From the NCBI RefSeq assembly GCF_000014865.1, contig NC_008576.1:4493001-4557000 (forward strand): a stretch of 64,000 nucleotides of DNA, in the 5' to 3' direction. Positions 36,601 to 44,910 of this stretch are shown here, one piece after another. Source of the stretch: Magnetococcus marinus MC-1 (GTDB lineage Bacteria; Pseudomonadota; Magnetococcia; Magnetococcales; Magnetococcaceae). Both the position numbers and the translations under genes were made by a program. Each line of letters begins with the position of its first letter. Position 1 is the stretch's first letter. The notes beneath the pieces are model-generated. The model was not told where the DNA came from. It made no database searches and was given only the letters and a program-made list of their open reading frames with translations.

Positions 36601-37285
36601 CCTCCGCTTCGGGCTCTTCCTCCGCTTCGGACTCTTCCTCCGCTTCGGACTCTTCCTCGGCTTCGGGCTCTTCCTCCGCTTCGGGCTCTTCCTCAGCCTC
36701 AAGCTCTTCCTCAGCCTCAGGCTCTTCCTCGGCTTCGGGCTCTTCCTCGGCTTCGGGCTCTTCCTCGGCTTCGGGCTCTTCCTCAGCCTCAAGCTCTTCC
36801 TCAGCCTCAAGCTCTTCCTCAGCTTCGGAAGCTGCTTCAGGCTCCGTGGGCAACGCGGTCGCGGCTTGGATCATCTGGTCAACATCCACCTCCTCCAAGC
36901 TGGGCTCAATGACCGCATCCTCATCAACCTGCGTATCCTCGTCAAAACTGGGCTCCTGACGCTTATCTCGGGTGGCTTCCAGCGCCATGTCCAGCGTGGC
37001 TTGAGCCGTCAGTTTTTCGATCTCATCCAGATCCACCTCTTCTAAGGGTGACTCCTCAAAGGCAAACTCAGCATAGTCACGGGACTCTGTGTCGTTATCT
37101 TGCGCTGTGCTTTCATCCTCAAGCCCAGGCTGCTCTGACGCAGGGGGCTGCGCTGACTTTGGCTCAGGAGGTGCTTGGAAAAAAATATGATGGCACTGAG
37201 AGCACTTTAATTTGCGCCCTTTGGACCCCAATAACTGAGGATCAACGTCAAAACGTGCATCACAATTTTCACAGGTTACGATCAC
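33656..37285 (-). CDS. Giant Glu-rich repeat protein: MJ0042 zinc ribbon plus membrane-anchored DUF3426
   Basis: About 1,209 residues. I start it at the GTG at 37285 because GGAG lies 6 bases before it and it puts the zinc ribbon at the N-terminus; a frame extends to 37390 without support. Residues 1-40 hold the zinc ribbon VTCENCDARF/LKCSQCHHIFF (two CxxC pairs). A huge acidic low-complexity region follows (about 530 residues of EAEEE-type units). Then come ~330 further Asp/Glu-rich residues, one membrane helix (GWGVAAMMLLAVIGAWFG) and a C-terminal DUF3426-like domain (LLIVEGSMTNQMNRR, PERIIPERAMNLNPNN). Proteins with zinc ribbon plus DUF3426 are common in proteobacteria, usually 200-400 residues; the function is unknown. 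The expansion is exceptional. Divergent from ftsEX. Confidence 0.85.
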   Translation of the reverse strand: MIVTCENCDARFDVDPQLLGSKGRKLKCSQCHHIFFQAPPEPKSAQPPASEQPGLEDESTAQDNDTESRDYAEFAFEESPLEEVDLDEIEKLTAQATLDMALEATRDKRQEPSFDEDTQVDEDAVIEPSLEEVDVDQMIQAATALPTEPEAASEAEEELEAEEELEAEEEPEAEEEPEAEEEPEAEEEPEAEEELEAEEEPEAEEEPEAEEESEAEEESEAEEEPEAEEESEVEEAPEVEEELELEEEAEEEPEAEEEAAPEAEEEAAPEVEEEPEVEEELELEEEAEEESEAEEESEAEEEAAPEAEEEAAPEAEEEAAPEAEEEAAPEAEEEAAPEVEEEPEVEEELELEEEAEEAPEAEEAPEIEEELEAEEELEAEEELEAEEELEAEEELEAEEELEAEEELEAEEELEAEEELEAEEELEAEEELEAEEELEAEEELEAEEELEAEEELEAEEEPEAEEAPEIEEELEAEEESEAEEVPEIEEELEAEEEPEVEEEPEVEEEPEVEEEPEVEEEPEVEEEPEVEEEPEVEEEPEVEEEPEVEEELELEEEAEEAPEVEEELELEEEAEEEAAPEVEEEPEAEEESEAEEEAAPEVEEELELEEEAEEEPEAEEELEAEEEPEAEEEPEAEEEPEAEEEPEAEEEPEAEEEPEAEEEPEAEEEPEAEEEPEAEDAFALDVDEQVPAADFADDGDFLSESALQEEQDKLLDVDDFNAATMVEPASLVEEDELDLAEVMENAERTADEAFNPSAMAEPDLLESELQLEDVEAEVVEEGGAELTLEGEEQAAFADLLTEEDDLSALADDALDLDDDDDVTVLADPPAMDLEGLVDAVESDHEVAFEDESVEAFAPLGDDLPNDLDDLTELVNEPGGELMLDDDLAALAPSPVMQERLVPADGMDELSALASDDQDEINLDLPESNDLSLGDLGEAESWSPDDELLEPEDETILAVPDSDETIEELDFPEPDIPQPKEEIIELDYGQQEEEPFDLSSSPDDEDEDLEWANTATPAKEKGGLGGLLGWGVAAMMLLAVIGAWFGKDYLSRGGATNRVDDFTLDGVEVKWRESDHGVLLIVEGSMTNQMNRRSARRPMMARVTLLDENNRNLNSVSVIPERIIPERAMNLNPNNMARIITKQGDIETRFNKMNPKQPVKFQAIFMDPPMEAVRYRIDFDATPEAEWEKQKKARSQAIKNREGTTTFMGNF
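35253..36836 (-). repeat. Minisatellite encoding the Glu-rich region
   Basis: Blocks of 18-base units such as GCTCTTCCTCAGCCTCAA (about 15 consecutive copies, 35900-36180) and GCTCTTCCTCGACTTCAG (about 7 copies, 35640-35770), mixed with 15- to 21-base variants. All units are multiples of three, so gain or loss of copies keeps the frame. Long identical tracts suggest recent expansion. Confidence 0.95.
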
Positions 37286-37692
37286 GATGTTCTCCGGTTC
37301 CGTCCTCAACTGGCGCTGAAACAGCCCTACGAAGCAGCAATATCTCAACCAATTCAATATCCTATGCGAGATACCCGCCACATTACCCACAGGGAACCCG
37401 CAACAAAATAAAAAGCAATTATTGTTCCATTGTTACCAACCACGCAACCGTGCTCTAGGGGTTGCGGTGCCGCGTTCCAACCCATGGCTTTATATCAGCG
37501 CCCGTTGAGTCCTGACCCTTGGAACGTTACCATGGTTCCGGGTGTGCAAAAAAGAGCCTTATCTCCCTGCTGTATCATTTTGCATGTCAATATATTTCAT
37601 TATGTTGTGTAAATTTTTTGACTGTTCCTAGCGTCTGTTAATGGTGTGATGGCGTTTTAACCGCGCCATCCGATTTTCCGCCCCAGGGTTAC
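37286..37692. promoter_or_regulatory. 407-bp divergent region between the Glu-rich gene and ftsE
   Basis: No gene. GGAAC-N9-GTTCC at about 37520-37538 forms an inverted repeat. 37570-37625 is AT-rich (TTTTGCATGTCAATATATTTCATTATG) and may hold the ftsE promoter. No firm -35/-10 assignment. Confidence 0.35.
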
Positions 37693-38376
37693 ATGGATGG
37701 GACCATGGTACGTTTTCATAATGTCAGCCTACGTTACGCAACCGGGTTTGAAGCGCTGCACAACATCAGCTTTCATATCAAACCCGGTCAGTTTATCTTT
37801 CTAACCGGTCACTCCGGTGCAGGAAAAACCTCCATCCTGAAACTGATCTATCAGGCAGAAACCCCCTCAGAGGGGGCCATTCTACTTAATAATCGCAATA
37901 TCGAACACCTGCCCCATAAGCAATTGCCCGCGCTACGGCGGGGCATTGGCGTCATTTTTCAGGATTATAAACTGCTCTACGACCGAACCGTTTATGAAAA
38001 CGTGGCCTTGGCCATGGAGGTCGCGGGGCAACCCACCGACAAAATTGAAATTCAGGTCGAACGCACCCTGGAGTATGTGGGACTTAAAGAACGCATGTTC
38101 CACAACCCCATCGCCCTCTCGGGTGGCGAACAACAACGGGTCGCCATCGCCCGGGCCATCGTTAACCGACCCCCTCTGGTCATTGCCGATGAACCCACCG
38201 GCAACCTGGATAAAGCCATGGGCCAACGTATCATGGGGCTGTTTCAATCCCTTCATCAGCAAGGTACCACCATTATTGTGGTCACCCATGATGTGGAGAT
38301 GGCCCAACAGATGGGGCACCCCATCATCATTATGGAAGATGGACAAATCCTCACCACGCTGGAGGGACGCCCATGA
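37693..38376 (+). CDS. ftsE: Cell-division ATP-binding protein FtsE
   Basis: 227 residues. ABC ATPase with Walker [11 protein letters not shown]-loop FQDYKLL, signature [14 protein letters not shown], Walker [13 protein letters not shown] and switch His in VVTHD. The FxDY near the Q-loop is typical of FtsE. With FtsX it transmits ATP hydrolysis to periplasmic cell-wall amidase activators at the division site. Either ATG 37693 or 37705 is possible. The stop codon overlaps the ftsX start by four bases. Confidence 0.95.
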   Translation: MDGTMVRFHNVSLRYATGFEALHNISFHIKPGQFIFLTGHSGAGKTSILKLIYQAETPSEGAILLNNRNIEHLPHKQLPALRRGIGVIFQDYKLLYDRTVYENVALAMEVAGQPTDKIEIQVERTLEYVGLKERMFHNPIALSGGEQQRVAIARAIVNRPPLVIADEPTGNLDKAMGQRIMGLFQSLHQQGTTIIVVTHDVEMAQQMGHPIIIMEDGQILTTLEGRP

Positions 38377-39374
38377 ACCGCCCTACCCGCTCGGTCAGCC
38401 GCAGTCGCCCCCAACGTCGCATGCGCAAAACCGCGCCTATGACCCCCACCATACCCCAACCCACTAAGCCACCTAAGCTCAGTGGGGGGTTCCATCATCG
38501 GGCCATACGTCAAGCCATTGGTCAGTTCCGCAGTGGCTCTATGGCCCACTGGACCACCATTGTGGTCATTGCCCTCTCTTTGACCATTTATGGTGCCTTT
38601 GCCCTGCTGGTTACCAATGCCAATATGGTGCTGGAACAGTGGCGTGGGGATAACATGATCGCTCTCTTTTTAAGTGTACACGCCAACCAAAATCAAATGG
38701 ATAACGTCTATCAGCAGTTGGCCCAATATCCTGGCGTGATCGAACTGAACGCTGTCTCCCCCAGCACCGCCCTAACCCGTATGAAGGCGCTGTTGGGTAC
38801 CGAAGCGGGCCTGCTCAACGGGCTGGATGAAAATCCCCTGCCCTACTCCCTTGAGTTTAAACTGGCCCCCGGTCATGAACATAAAACCAAAGAGCTGGCG
38901 CAACAGGCTACCGGGTGGGATGGCGTCGATGCCGTTACCTATAACCGCCAGTGGGTAGAGCGGCTTGATCTGGTTGTGCGTTCCGTACGCATGGGGGGCA
39001 ATGTATTGTCGTTTTTACTTCTGACGGCGGTTGCCTTTATTATCTCCAACACCCTTAAACTAACCATTGTGGCCCGTAAAGATGAGATTGAGGTAATGCG
39101 CTTTATCGGCGCAACCGACGGCTTTATTAAGGCACCCTTTGTCTACGAGGGCATTATTCAGGGTATTCTGGGTGCTGTTGGGGCGCTGCTGCTGTTGGTT
39201 TTGTTTCATCAACTCGCGGCACATGCGATCCACGATCTGGGCAGCAGTTTTGGATTTACCCTCATCTTGGTTCCACTCCCCCTTTCCCAATCGGCCTTGA
39301 TTCTGGCCATTGGTATTATGTTGGGTTTAATTGGAGCCATTCTATCGACCATGCGTTTCCTCAGCGAGCGTTAG
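38373..39374 (+). CDS. ftsX: Cell-division membrane protein FtsX
   Basis: 333 residues. A basic, Pro-rich cytoplasmic extension of ~45 residues comes first. Four membrane helices follow: WTTIVVIALSLTIYGAFALLV, then a large periplasmic loop, VLSFLLLTAVAFIISNTL, GIIQGILGAVGALLLLVLF and ALILAIGIMLGLIGAILS. The FtsX signature RKDEIEVMRFIGATDGFI is present. Partner of FtsE; the ATGA overlap means translational coupling. Confidence 0.95.
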   Translation: MNRPTRSVSRSRPQRRMRKTAPMTPTIPQPTKPPKLSGGFHHRAIRQAIGQFRSGSMAHWTTIVVIALSLTIYGAFALLVTNANMVLEQWRGDNMIALFLSVHANQNQMDNVYQQLAQYPGVIELNAVSPSTALTRMKALLGTEAGLLNGLDENPLPYSLEFKLAPGHEHKTKELAQQATGWDGVDAVTYNRQWVERLDLVVRSVRMGGNVLSFLLLTAVAFIISNTLKLTIVARKDEIEVMRFIGATDGFIKAPFVYEGIIQGILGAVGALLLLVLFHQLAAHAIHDLGSSFGFTLILVPLPLSQSALILAIGIMLGLIGAILSTMRFLSER

Positions 39375-39571
39375 AAATGGCCTCCTGGTGGGATTTCGCT
39401 GGCTTGCGACAACCCCCTACAGCTTTGTGGCGCACAAATGTAGGTTCGCCAAACCTTTCAAAAGGTTACGCTAACTTATGCTGTTTTGCTGCGGTGGGCA
39501 CTTTACAAAAGATCCATTTTTGACCACCCTATGGGCTGCAAAATTTCAACTTTTCTGTCAGGGAGATCCCC

Positions 39572-39994
39572 ATGTCCATTCCGCAGGAACTATACTATAC
39601 CAAAGACCATGAGTGGCTACGTAAAGAAGGGGATGAGGTGGTGATCGGCATTACCCGCTTTGCCGCCGATCAATTGGGCGATGTGGTGTTTGTGGAGCTC
39701 CCCCAGGTAGAAGATACCCTGCAAATGGGGGGTACCTTCGGTGTGGTTGAATCGGTTAAAGCCGCATCGGACCTCTTTTCACCCATCACCGGGCAGGTGA
39801 TCGCAACCAATCCAGACCTCGCAGAAGCCCCAGAGTTGGTTAACGAAGATCCCTATGGTAAAGGGTGGATGTTACGCTTGAAACCCGAAGATCCTGCACA
39901 AATGGATGCATTGCTTACCGCCCAAGCGTATACCGCTTGGCTTGAAACCTGCTCAAGTTTCGCAGTTCGTTTCGGCCAGAATTTGACGTTGTGA
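39572..39994 (+). CDS. gcvH: Glycine cleavage H protein, C-terminus extended by an IS insertion
   Basis: The lipoyl-bearing carrier protein of the glycine cleavage system: [16 protein letters not shown] holds the lipoylated Lys, and KDHEWL and [10 protein letters not shown] are family motifs. It now reads 140 residues. The first 127 are native, ending TAWLETC; the last 13 ([13 protein letters not shown]) come from the IS end. Joining the bases on either side of the element, minus one target copy, restores TGT TAA, so the native protein was 127 residues. The Cys codon changed only from TGT to TGC. The native terminator is now 1.6 kb away at 41602. No gcvT or gcvP is adjacent. Confidence 0.95.
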   Translation: MSIPQELYYTKDHEWLRKEGDEVVIGITRFAADQLGDVVFVELPQVEDTLQMGGTFGVVESVKAASDLFSPITGQVIATNPDLAEAPELVNEDPYGKGWMLRLKPEDPAQMDALLTAQAYTAWLETCSSFAVRFGQNLTL

Positions 39995-41548
39995 ACCAAG
40001 GGGATCGAGCATCAATGCCTTGCTGAGCCAAGCCTCGACCTCCTGTTCAAAGAGTTCAATTACCTCGTTTTTTTGGTGATTTTCAAGAATGGATGTTCGG
40101 CCAAGGGCATCATTGAAGATGGCGCGGAAGGTATGCCAGAGCTTTCGGGCATAGGTCAAAGCGGCCAGATTGTGGGCGAGTTGATCCCGCTGGCTGCCTT
40201 TGATCGCCACCATGCTGGAGAGAACAGCATGGCGCATGGCAGCTAGGTGTAGGCAGGCGATGACTGCTTCGAAGGATCGGACGGATTCATTAAGGAAACC
40301 AAGGTGCTGTTTGGATTCCTTGTAGAAAACTTCGATTCCCCAGCGGTTGGCGTAGTGCTCGATCATATTTGACAGCCCCATTGACCGGTCTGTGGTCAGA
40401 AAGACGGCCCACTCCTTCGAGCCGGTTTTCGGATCGATCAGCCGGACGAAGAACAGACGTATAAGGCCGATTTCGGGGTGCTCTGCATCTAGGAAGGTTC
40501 CTTTGAAGCGCTTGGACCCCTTAGCTTTCCTGATCTTGCCCTTGGCAAACCGGGTGTAAAGTTCGGCACTGGTCAGTCTCTCGCCCTGGAATAGGAACTT
40601 GGTGTTGTTGCGCTTCCATCGGATCAGGGGGACCACGCCCAGATCCAGGATTTTCTTGACGAACTTAACCGATGAGTACCAAGCATCGGCGAGAAAATAC
40701 TGGGCCGGAATCCCAGCTTGAATGGCTCTGGCAACCATGTCGACAGTCTGATCAAGCTTAGACATCTTGGCCGCCTCACGGTAACGCCGTCCAAGATGTG
40801 AGCGACAATCGAACCGGTAACTGAGGATGTGGAGCAGATTGCTGATCAGAGGCCGCTTTGAAAAACGCAAAGCGGCATCCAGTGGCAAGGTTCCCTGCTT
40901 GTTAACCCAGACCAAGTGGGCTGCTTCAAAACCTGCAACTGAGCGGCCGGTATTGTGGTCATGATGCCAGCAAACACCTTCAATACGATCACCACGCTTC
41001 TCTTTGACGGTGGTATCGGCAACAAGGTAGCCGGGGCCGAGATCCAGCGTTCGCCACTGGGGTAGTAACTTTTTGATTAGCGCCCAATGCGCATTCCGCC
41101 ATGGAAATTGGCGTTGGAGCAACCGGTAGAAGGTATCCTTGCCTACCGCGAAGACCGACAGAAAGTGGTCGCGGCAAAAAAGGTGAATGGATGGCACCTT
41201 CAACAGAGGATGCAGGATCAGTAACATGATCAGCGTCGGAAGATCCTTCCCCGTTCGTTTGCTCCATCCGCGCCGATTGAATATCGCCTGGAAGCCAATT
41301 TCCTGGAGAAAATCGACGATAGCGTTATCTACGCCGAATACTCCAAAGGATTGGGTTTTGATCTCGTCAATCATGGGGGTAGGCACAGTAGCCTGTTCCC
41401 TGTTATGCTGATTCATGAAGCTGGCCTCGTCCCTGAGCTATCTGACTGATTCGACACCAGAATTATAGCATACACGAGGCAGCTTTGCCCTTGACTTGGT
41501 TGGCAAATATCAGTCCAATTGATCGGTCAACGAACTGCGAAACTTGAG
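39952..41548 (-). mobile_element. IS4-family insertion sequence, copy 1 (1,597 bp)
   Basis: Ends are perfect 18-bp inverted repeats (CTCAAGTTTCGCAGTTCG at 39952, its complement ending at 41548). A 7-bp target duplication AAACCTG flanks it (39945-39951 and 41549-41555). One transposase gene on the minus strand. It appears identical to the copy at 41683. The length and 7-bp duplication fit what I remember of the ISPepr1-type subgroup of IS4, to be checked in ISfinder. Confidence 0.97.
39953..41416 (-). CDS. IS4-family transposase, copy 1
   Basis: 487 residues. DDE transposase with Asp in [11 protein letters not shown], Asp in FLADAWYSS and the IS4 signature Y-x2-R-x3-E-x6-K in [15 protein letters not shown]. 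The TGA stop lies inside the terminal inverted repeat, two bases from the element end, so the gene uses nearly the full left end. The start is 132 bases from the other end, which must hold the promoter. Intact and probably active. Confidence 0.96.
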   Translation of the reverse strand: MNQHNREQATVPTPMIDEIKTQSFGVFGVDNAIVDFLQEIGFQAIFNRRGWSKRTGKDLPTLIMLLILHPLLKVPSIHLFCRDHFLSVFAVGKDTFYRLLQRQFPWRNAHWALIKKLLPQWRTLDLGPGYLVADTTVKEKRGDRIEGVCWHHDHNTGRSVAGFEAAHLVWVNKQGTLPLDAALRFSKRPLISNLLHILSYRFDCRSHLGRRYREAAKMSKLDQTVDMVARAIQAGIPAQYFLADAWYSSVKFVKKILDLGVVPLIRWKRNNTKFLFQGERLTSAELYTRFAKGKIRKAKGSKRFKGTFLDAEHPEIGLIRLFFVRLIDPKTGSKEWAVFLTTDRSMGLSNMIEHYANRWGIEVFYKESKQHLGFLNESVRSFEAVIACLHLAAMRHAVLSSMVAIKGSQRDQLAHNLAALTYARKLWHTFRAIFNDALGRTSILENHQKNEVIELFEQEVEAWLSKALMLDPLGSQRQILAETNCET

Positions 41549-41601
41549 AAACCTGTTAAAGGCGTGGTATTGACAACCCTGCCTTGGAGATAGCCTGTTT
41601 T

Positions 41602-41630
41602 AAAAAAACCCCGCTAAAGCGGGGTTTTTT
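41602..41630. terminator. Original gcvH terminator, now between the two IS copies
   Basis: A7, CCCCGC, loop TAAA, GCGGGG, T6. Before the insertion it would have stood about 45 bases after the gcvH stop codon. Confidence 0.92.
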
Positions 41631-41682
41631 AATGAAATCTCCACAACTATGTATTTCATTATAGTATTGTGCTTATTATGAT

Positions 41683-43279
41683 CTCAAGTTTCGCAGTTCG
41701 TTTCGGCCAGAATTTGACGTTGTGAACCAAGGGGATCGAGCATCAATGCCTTGCTGAGCCAAGCCTCGACCTCCTGTTCAAAGAGTTCAATTACCTCGTT
41801 TTTTTGGTGATTTTCAAGAATGGATGTTCGGCCAAGGGCATCATTGAAGATGGCGCGGAAGGTATGCCAGAGCTTTCGGGCATAGGTCAAAGCGGCCAGA
41901 TTGTGGGCGAGTTGATCCCGCTGGCTGCCTTTGATCGCCACCATGCTGGAGAGAACAGCATGGCGCATGGCAGCTAGGTGTAGGCAGGCGATGACTGCTT
42001 CGAAGGATCGGACGGATTCATTAAGGAAACCAAGGTGCTGTTTGGATTCCTTGTAGAAAACTTCGATTCCCCAGCGGTTGGCGTAGTGCTCGATCATATT
42101 TGACAGCCCCATTGACCGGTCTGTGGTCAGAAAGACGGCCCACTCCTTCGAGCCGGTTTTCGGATCGATCAGCCGGACGAAGAACAGACGTATAAGGCCG
42201 ATTTCGGGGTGCTCTGCATCTAGGAAGGTTCCTTTGAAGCGCTTGGACCCCTTAGCTTTCCTGATCTTGCCCTTGGCAAACCGGGTGTAAAGTTCGGCAC
42301 TGGTCAGTCTCTCGCCCTGGAATAGGAACTTGGTGTTGTTGCGCTTCCATCGGATCAGGGGGACCACGCCCAGATCCAGGATTTTCTTGACGAACTTAAC
42401 CGATGAGTACCAAGCATCGGCGAGAAAATACTGGGCCGGAATCCCAGCTTGAATGGCTCTGGCAACCATGTCGACAGTCTGATCAAGCTTAGACATCTTG
42501 GCCGCCTCACGGTAACGCCGTCCAAGATGTGAGCGACAATCGAACCGGTAACTGAGGATGTGGAGCAGATTGCTGATCAGAGGCCGCTTTGAAAAACGCA
42601 AAGCGGCATCCAGTGGCAAGGTTCCCTGCTTGTTAACCCAGACCAAGTGGGCTGCTTCAAAACCTGCAACTGAGCGGCCGGTATTGTGGTCATGATGCCA
42701 GCAAACACCTTCAATACGATCACCACGCTTCTCTTTGACGGTGGTATCGGCAACAAGGTAGCCGGGGCCGAGATCCAGCGTTCGCCACTGGGGTAGTAAC
42801 TTTTTGATTAGCGCCCAATGCGCATTCCGCCATGGAAATTGGCGTTGGAGCAACCGGTAGAAGGTATCCTTGCCTACCGCGAAGACCGACAGAAAGTGGT
42901 CGCGGCAAAAAAGGTGAATGGATGGCACCTTCAACAGAGGATGCAGGATCAGTAACATGATCAGCGTCGGAAGATCCTTCCCCGTTCGTTTGCTCCATCC
43001 GCGCCGATTGAATATCGCCTGGAAGCCAATTTCCTGGAGAAAATCGACGATAGCGTTATCTACGCCGAATACTCCAAAGGATTGGGTTTTGATCTCGTCA
43101 ATCATGGGGGTAGGCACAGTAGCCTGTTCCCTGTTATGCTGATTCATGAAGCTGGCCTCGTCCCTGAGCTATCTGACTGATTCGACACCAGAATTATAGC
43201 ATACACGAGGCAGCTTTGCCCTTGACTTGGTTGGCAAATATCAGTCCAATTGATCGGTCAACGAACTGCGAAACTTGAG
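41683..43279 (-). mobile_element. IS4-family insertion sequence, copy 2 (1,597 bp)
   Basis: Same length, orientation and 18-bp terminal repeats as the copy at 39952. It has its own perfect 7-bp target duplication, TTATGAT (41676-41682 and 43280-43286). The two elements are 134 bases apart as direct repeats. Confidence 0.97.
41684..43147 (-). CDS. IS4-family transposase, copy 2
   Basis: 487 residues, the same protein as in copy 1, with the same DDE residues and the stop codon inside the terminal repeat. Identity of both genes points to a very recent duplication. Confidence 0.96.
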   Translation of the reverse strand: MNQHNREQATVPTPMIDEIKTQSFGVFGVDNAIVDFLQEIGFQAIFNRRGWSKRTGKDLPTLIMLLILHPLLKVPSIHLFCRDHFLSVFAVGKDTFYRLLQRQFPWRNAHWALIKKLLPQWRTLDLGPGYLVADTTVKEKRGDRIEGVCWHHDHNTGRSVAGFEAAHLVWVNKQGTLPLDAALRFSKRPLISNLLHILSYRFDCRSHLGRRYREAAKMSKLDQTVDMVARAIQAGIPAQYFLADAWYSSVKFVKKILDLGVVPLIRWKRNNTKFLFQGERLTSAELYTRFAKGKIRKAKGSKRFKGTFLDAEHPEIGLIRLFFVRLIDPKTGSKEWAVFLTTDRSMGLSNMIEHYANRWGIEVFYKESKQHLGFLNESVRSFEAVIACLHLAAMRHAVLSSMVAIKGSQRDQLAHNLAALTYARKLWHTFRAIFNDALGRTSILENHQKNEVIELFEQEVEAWLSKALMLDPLGSQRQILAETNCET

Positions 43280-43703
43280 TTATGATATATCCTACTGAAA
43301 ATATTCAGTCTATTGTAAATTTATATCTCCCTATGCCATCTTCGTCCGTCCCTGCATACCTATAACATTCGTACAAATTCGGTTATTTATCGTTTTTATA
43401 TTGGTAAAACGTAAAGGCTTGTTATAGGATTTAATGCGTTCTCCTTGTCGCAATACGATTCAATGCATCGTTTGGTTGGGACAAGGAGGCTCACTTTTTT
43501 CACATGCTGTACCCTAATAGCCGTACCTTCAATAAACCTGTATGTACGCCTATGACGGTTGCATGAGTTGTTGCTCTGTCAATCTTTGGTTAAACCCTAA
43601 AAGCCTGTTAATGGTTGGGTCTACGTTCCTAACACGCCCTGCTATTGGCTGTTTTCTTTTTACCGTTAAATTAAGATTTTGCCCATTGTAGGAGTGTTTA
43701 AAC
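43280..43703. promoter_or_regulatory. AT-rich 424-bp region upstream of mucR
   Basis: No gene. A perfect inverted repeat ACTGAA-AATA-TTCAGT lies at 43294-43309 right beside the IS end. The region is AT-rich (for example 43380-43430), as expected for MucR-type binding to its own promoter. A GGAG lies 11 bases before the mucR ATG. Confidence 0.45.
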
Positions 43704-44183
43704 ATGTCATCGGATATGGTTCAAAAAACCGCTCAAATTGTTGAAGCCTTTGTGCGCAACAATTCCATTACAGCCCGTGAAATACCCCAATTTATCAAAG
43801 AAGTTCACGCATCTCTGACGGGGCTCAGCCAGCCAGCCGACCCCCCCTTGGCAGCCCCTTCTGTGGTGGCCCCTAAGGTGGAATTAGCCCCTGTGCTGGT
43901 TGCTAACGAAGTGGGACAACCCAGCGGCAAACCTACCCCTGCGGTGGCCATTGCCGATAGTATTTCCGATGCCTTTGTAACCTGTCTGATTTGCGGCAAA
44001 CCCTGCAAAACCTTAAAAGGGCACCTTACCCGCTCCCACCACTTGGAGCTGGATGAGTACCGTGCCATGTTTGATCTACCCACCAGCTACCCAGTGGTCT
44101 CCCCCGACTACTCGGCCAAGCGTCGCAAGCTGGCCATTGATTCTGGACTGGGGGATAAACTGCACAAGGCTCGCAAAAAATAG
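43704..44183 (+). CDS. MucR/Ros-family zinc-finger transcription regulator
   Basis: 159 residues. The N-terminal ~45 residues (TAQIVEAFVRNNSIT) match the MucR oligomerisation region. A Pro/Ala-rich linker of ~45 residues is inserted, then the zinc finger CLICGKPCKTLKGHLTRSHH and the downstream LDEYRAMFDLPTSYPVVSPDYSAKRR typical of MucR. These proteins act as H-NS-like repressors binding AT-rich DNA, controlling surface polysaccharide, motility and cell-cycle genes. The linker makes it a little longer than the usual ~140-150 residues. Confidence 0.93.
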   Translation: MSSDMVQKTAQIVEAFVRNNSITAREIPQFIKEVHASLTGLSQPADPPLAAPSVVAPKVELAPVLVANEVGQPSGKPTPAVAIADSISDAFVTCLICGKPCKTLKGHLTRSHHLELDEYRAMFDLPTSYPVVSPDYSAKRRKLAIDSGLGDKLHKARKK

Positions 44184-44212
44184 AATCCCATCCGGTTGCT
44201 TAACTATAGCGT

Positions 44213-44257
44213 CCCATGAAAAACGCCCACATAGATGATGTGGGCGTTTTTCATGGG
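44213..44257. terminator. 20-bp perfect hairpin terminator between mucR and a convergent gene
   Basis: CCCATGAAAAACGCCCACAT pairs fully with its complement around a five-base loop. The A5/T5 tracts are inside the stem, so it serves both strands. Confidence 0.9.
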
Positions 44258-44278
44258 CATATCTCTTATAACCACACG

Positions 44279-44593
44279 CTAGCTATAGTGGATAATAAGC
44301 TCATATTTGGGTTTATTCACCGCAGCAGATCCCGCAGGTGGTCGAGGCTGATCACTGCGGCTGGCACGGGGGCGAATTTTTTTGGGTTCCTCCACCACAG
44401 GGGTGGGGGGGGGTGGCGGCGTTGCTTGACTTTGTTGTTGTTTTTTAATCAAAAGTGGAATAATGGCCTGATGCCATTTTTTTCTTAGCTCCGTGTCGGA
44501 GCGGCCCGTAATCCGCAATTTGGGAAAATGGGCACAGGTTGATACCCAAAGCGCGTTTTGTTCGTCCCGTCGTGCCTCGATCTCCAGTTTCAC
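44279..44593 (-). CDS. Small protein with Pro-rich middle, function unknown
   Basis: 104 residues, GTG start after AAGGA (somewhat far at 10 bases). MKLEIEARRDEQNALWVSTC with DTELRKKWHQAIIPLL in the first half is followed by a run of seven Pro and a basic, Arg/Lys/Pro-rich C-terminal half. No recognised domain; the first half could be a small alpha/beta domain. Convergent with mucR. Confidence 0.55.
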   Translation of the reverse strand: MKLEIEARRDEQNALWVSTCAHFPKLRITGRSDTELRKKWHQAIIPLLIKKQQQSQATPPPPPTPVVEEPKKIRPRASRSDQPRPPAGSAAVNKPKYELIIHYS

Positions 44594-44910
44594 GCGACCG
44601 TTTCCTTACCTCTAGGGGCCTAGACTCTGTTGACAATGTATGCAGGCTGCACCTGAACCCATGGACCACGACCAGAAGGTGTCGACCCTTTGGATTTAGC
44701 CGTTCTTATTCAAGGGGGAGAACACCACCCCCGCTACCATAGCAAATGAAATGGGGTGGGAGCCATGAAATTGGTTTATTGATGCCAAGAAGATGGCAAA
44801 ATCTCCGTTTTTTACCTTAGTATGGAGCGGCCACCTATAAGCCTACCAGCGTGTCACATGGCCGCACGGTTACACCTGACCTACTATATTTGAAGATAGG
44901 GTTAACACTT
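44594..44910. other. 317-bp gap
   Basis: Divergent region between the small gene at 44279-44593 and the next. A TTGACA at about 44629 has no good -10 partner. GGGGGAGAACACCACCCCC at about 44716-44734 is a small inverted repeat. Otherwise I see nothing. Confidence 0.3.

Noticed and set aside
35253-36836. Repetitive block considered as CRISPR
   Set aside because: Units are 15-21 bases without unique spacers and are in frame inside a gene.
34797-36959. A 720-codon open frame on the + strand made of Ser/Ala/Gly repeats
   Set aside because: It is the exact antisense of the Glu-rich minisatellite; the 18-base unit happens to lack stops on both strands. No start signal and no sensible protein.
39375-39571. 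Glycine riboswitch before gcvH
   Set aside because: I could not find the conserved core of a glycine aptamer in the 197 bases.
39572-39994. gcvH as a pseudogene
   Set aside because: Only the final codon is hit, the Cys is preserved and the lipoyl domain is complete.
39952-43279. Composite transposon formed by the two IS copies
   Set aside because: Each copy has its own distinct 7-bp target duplication, and the 134-bp middle holds only the old gcvH tail and terminator.
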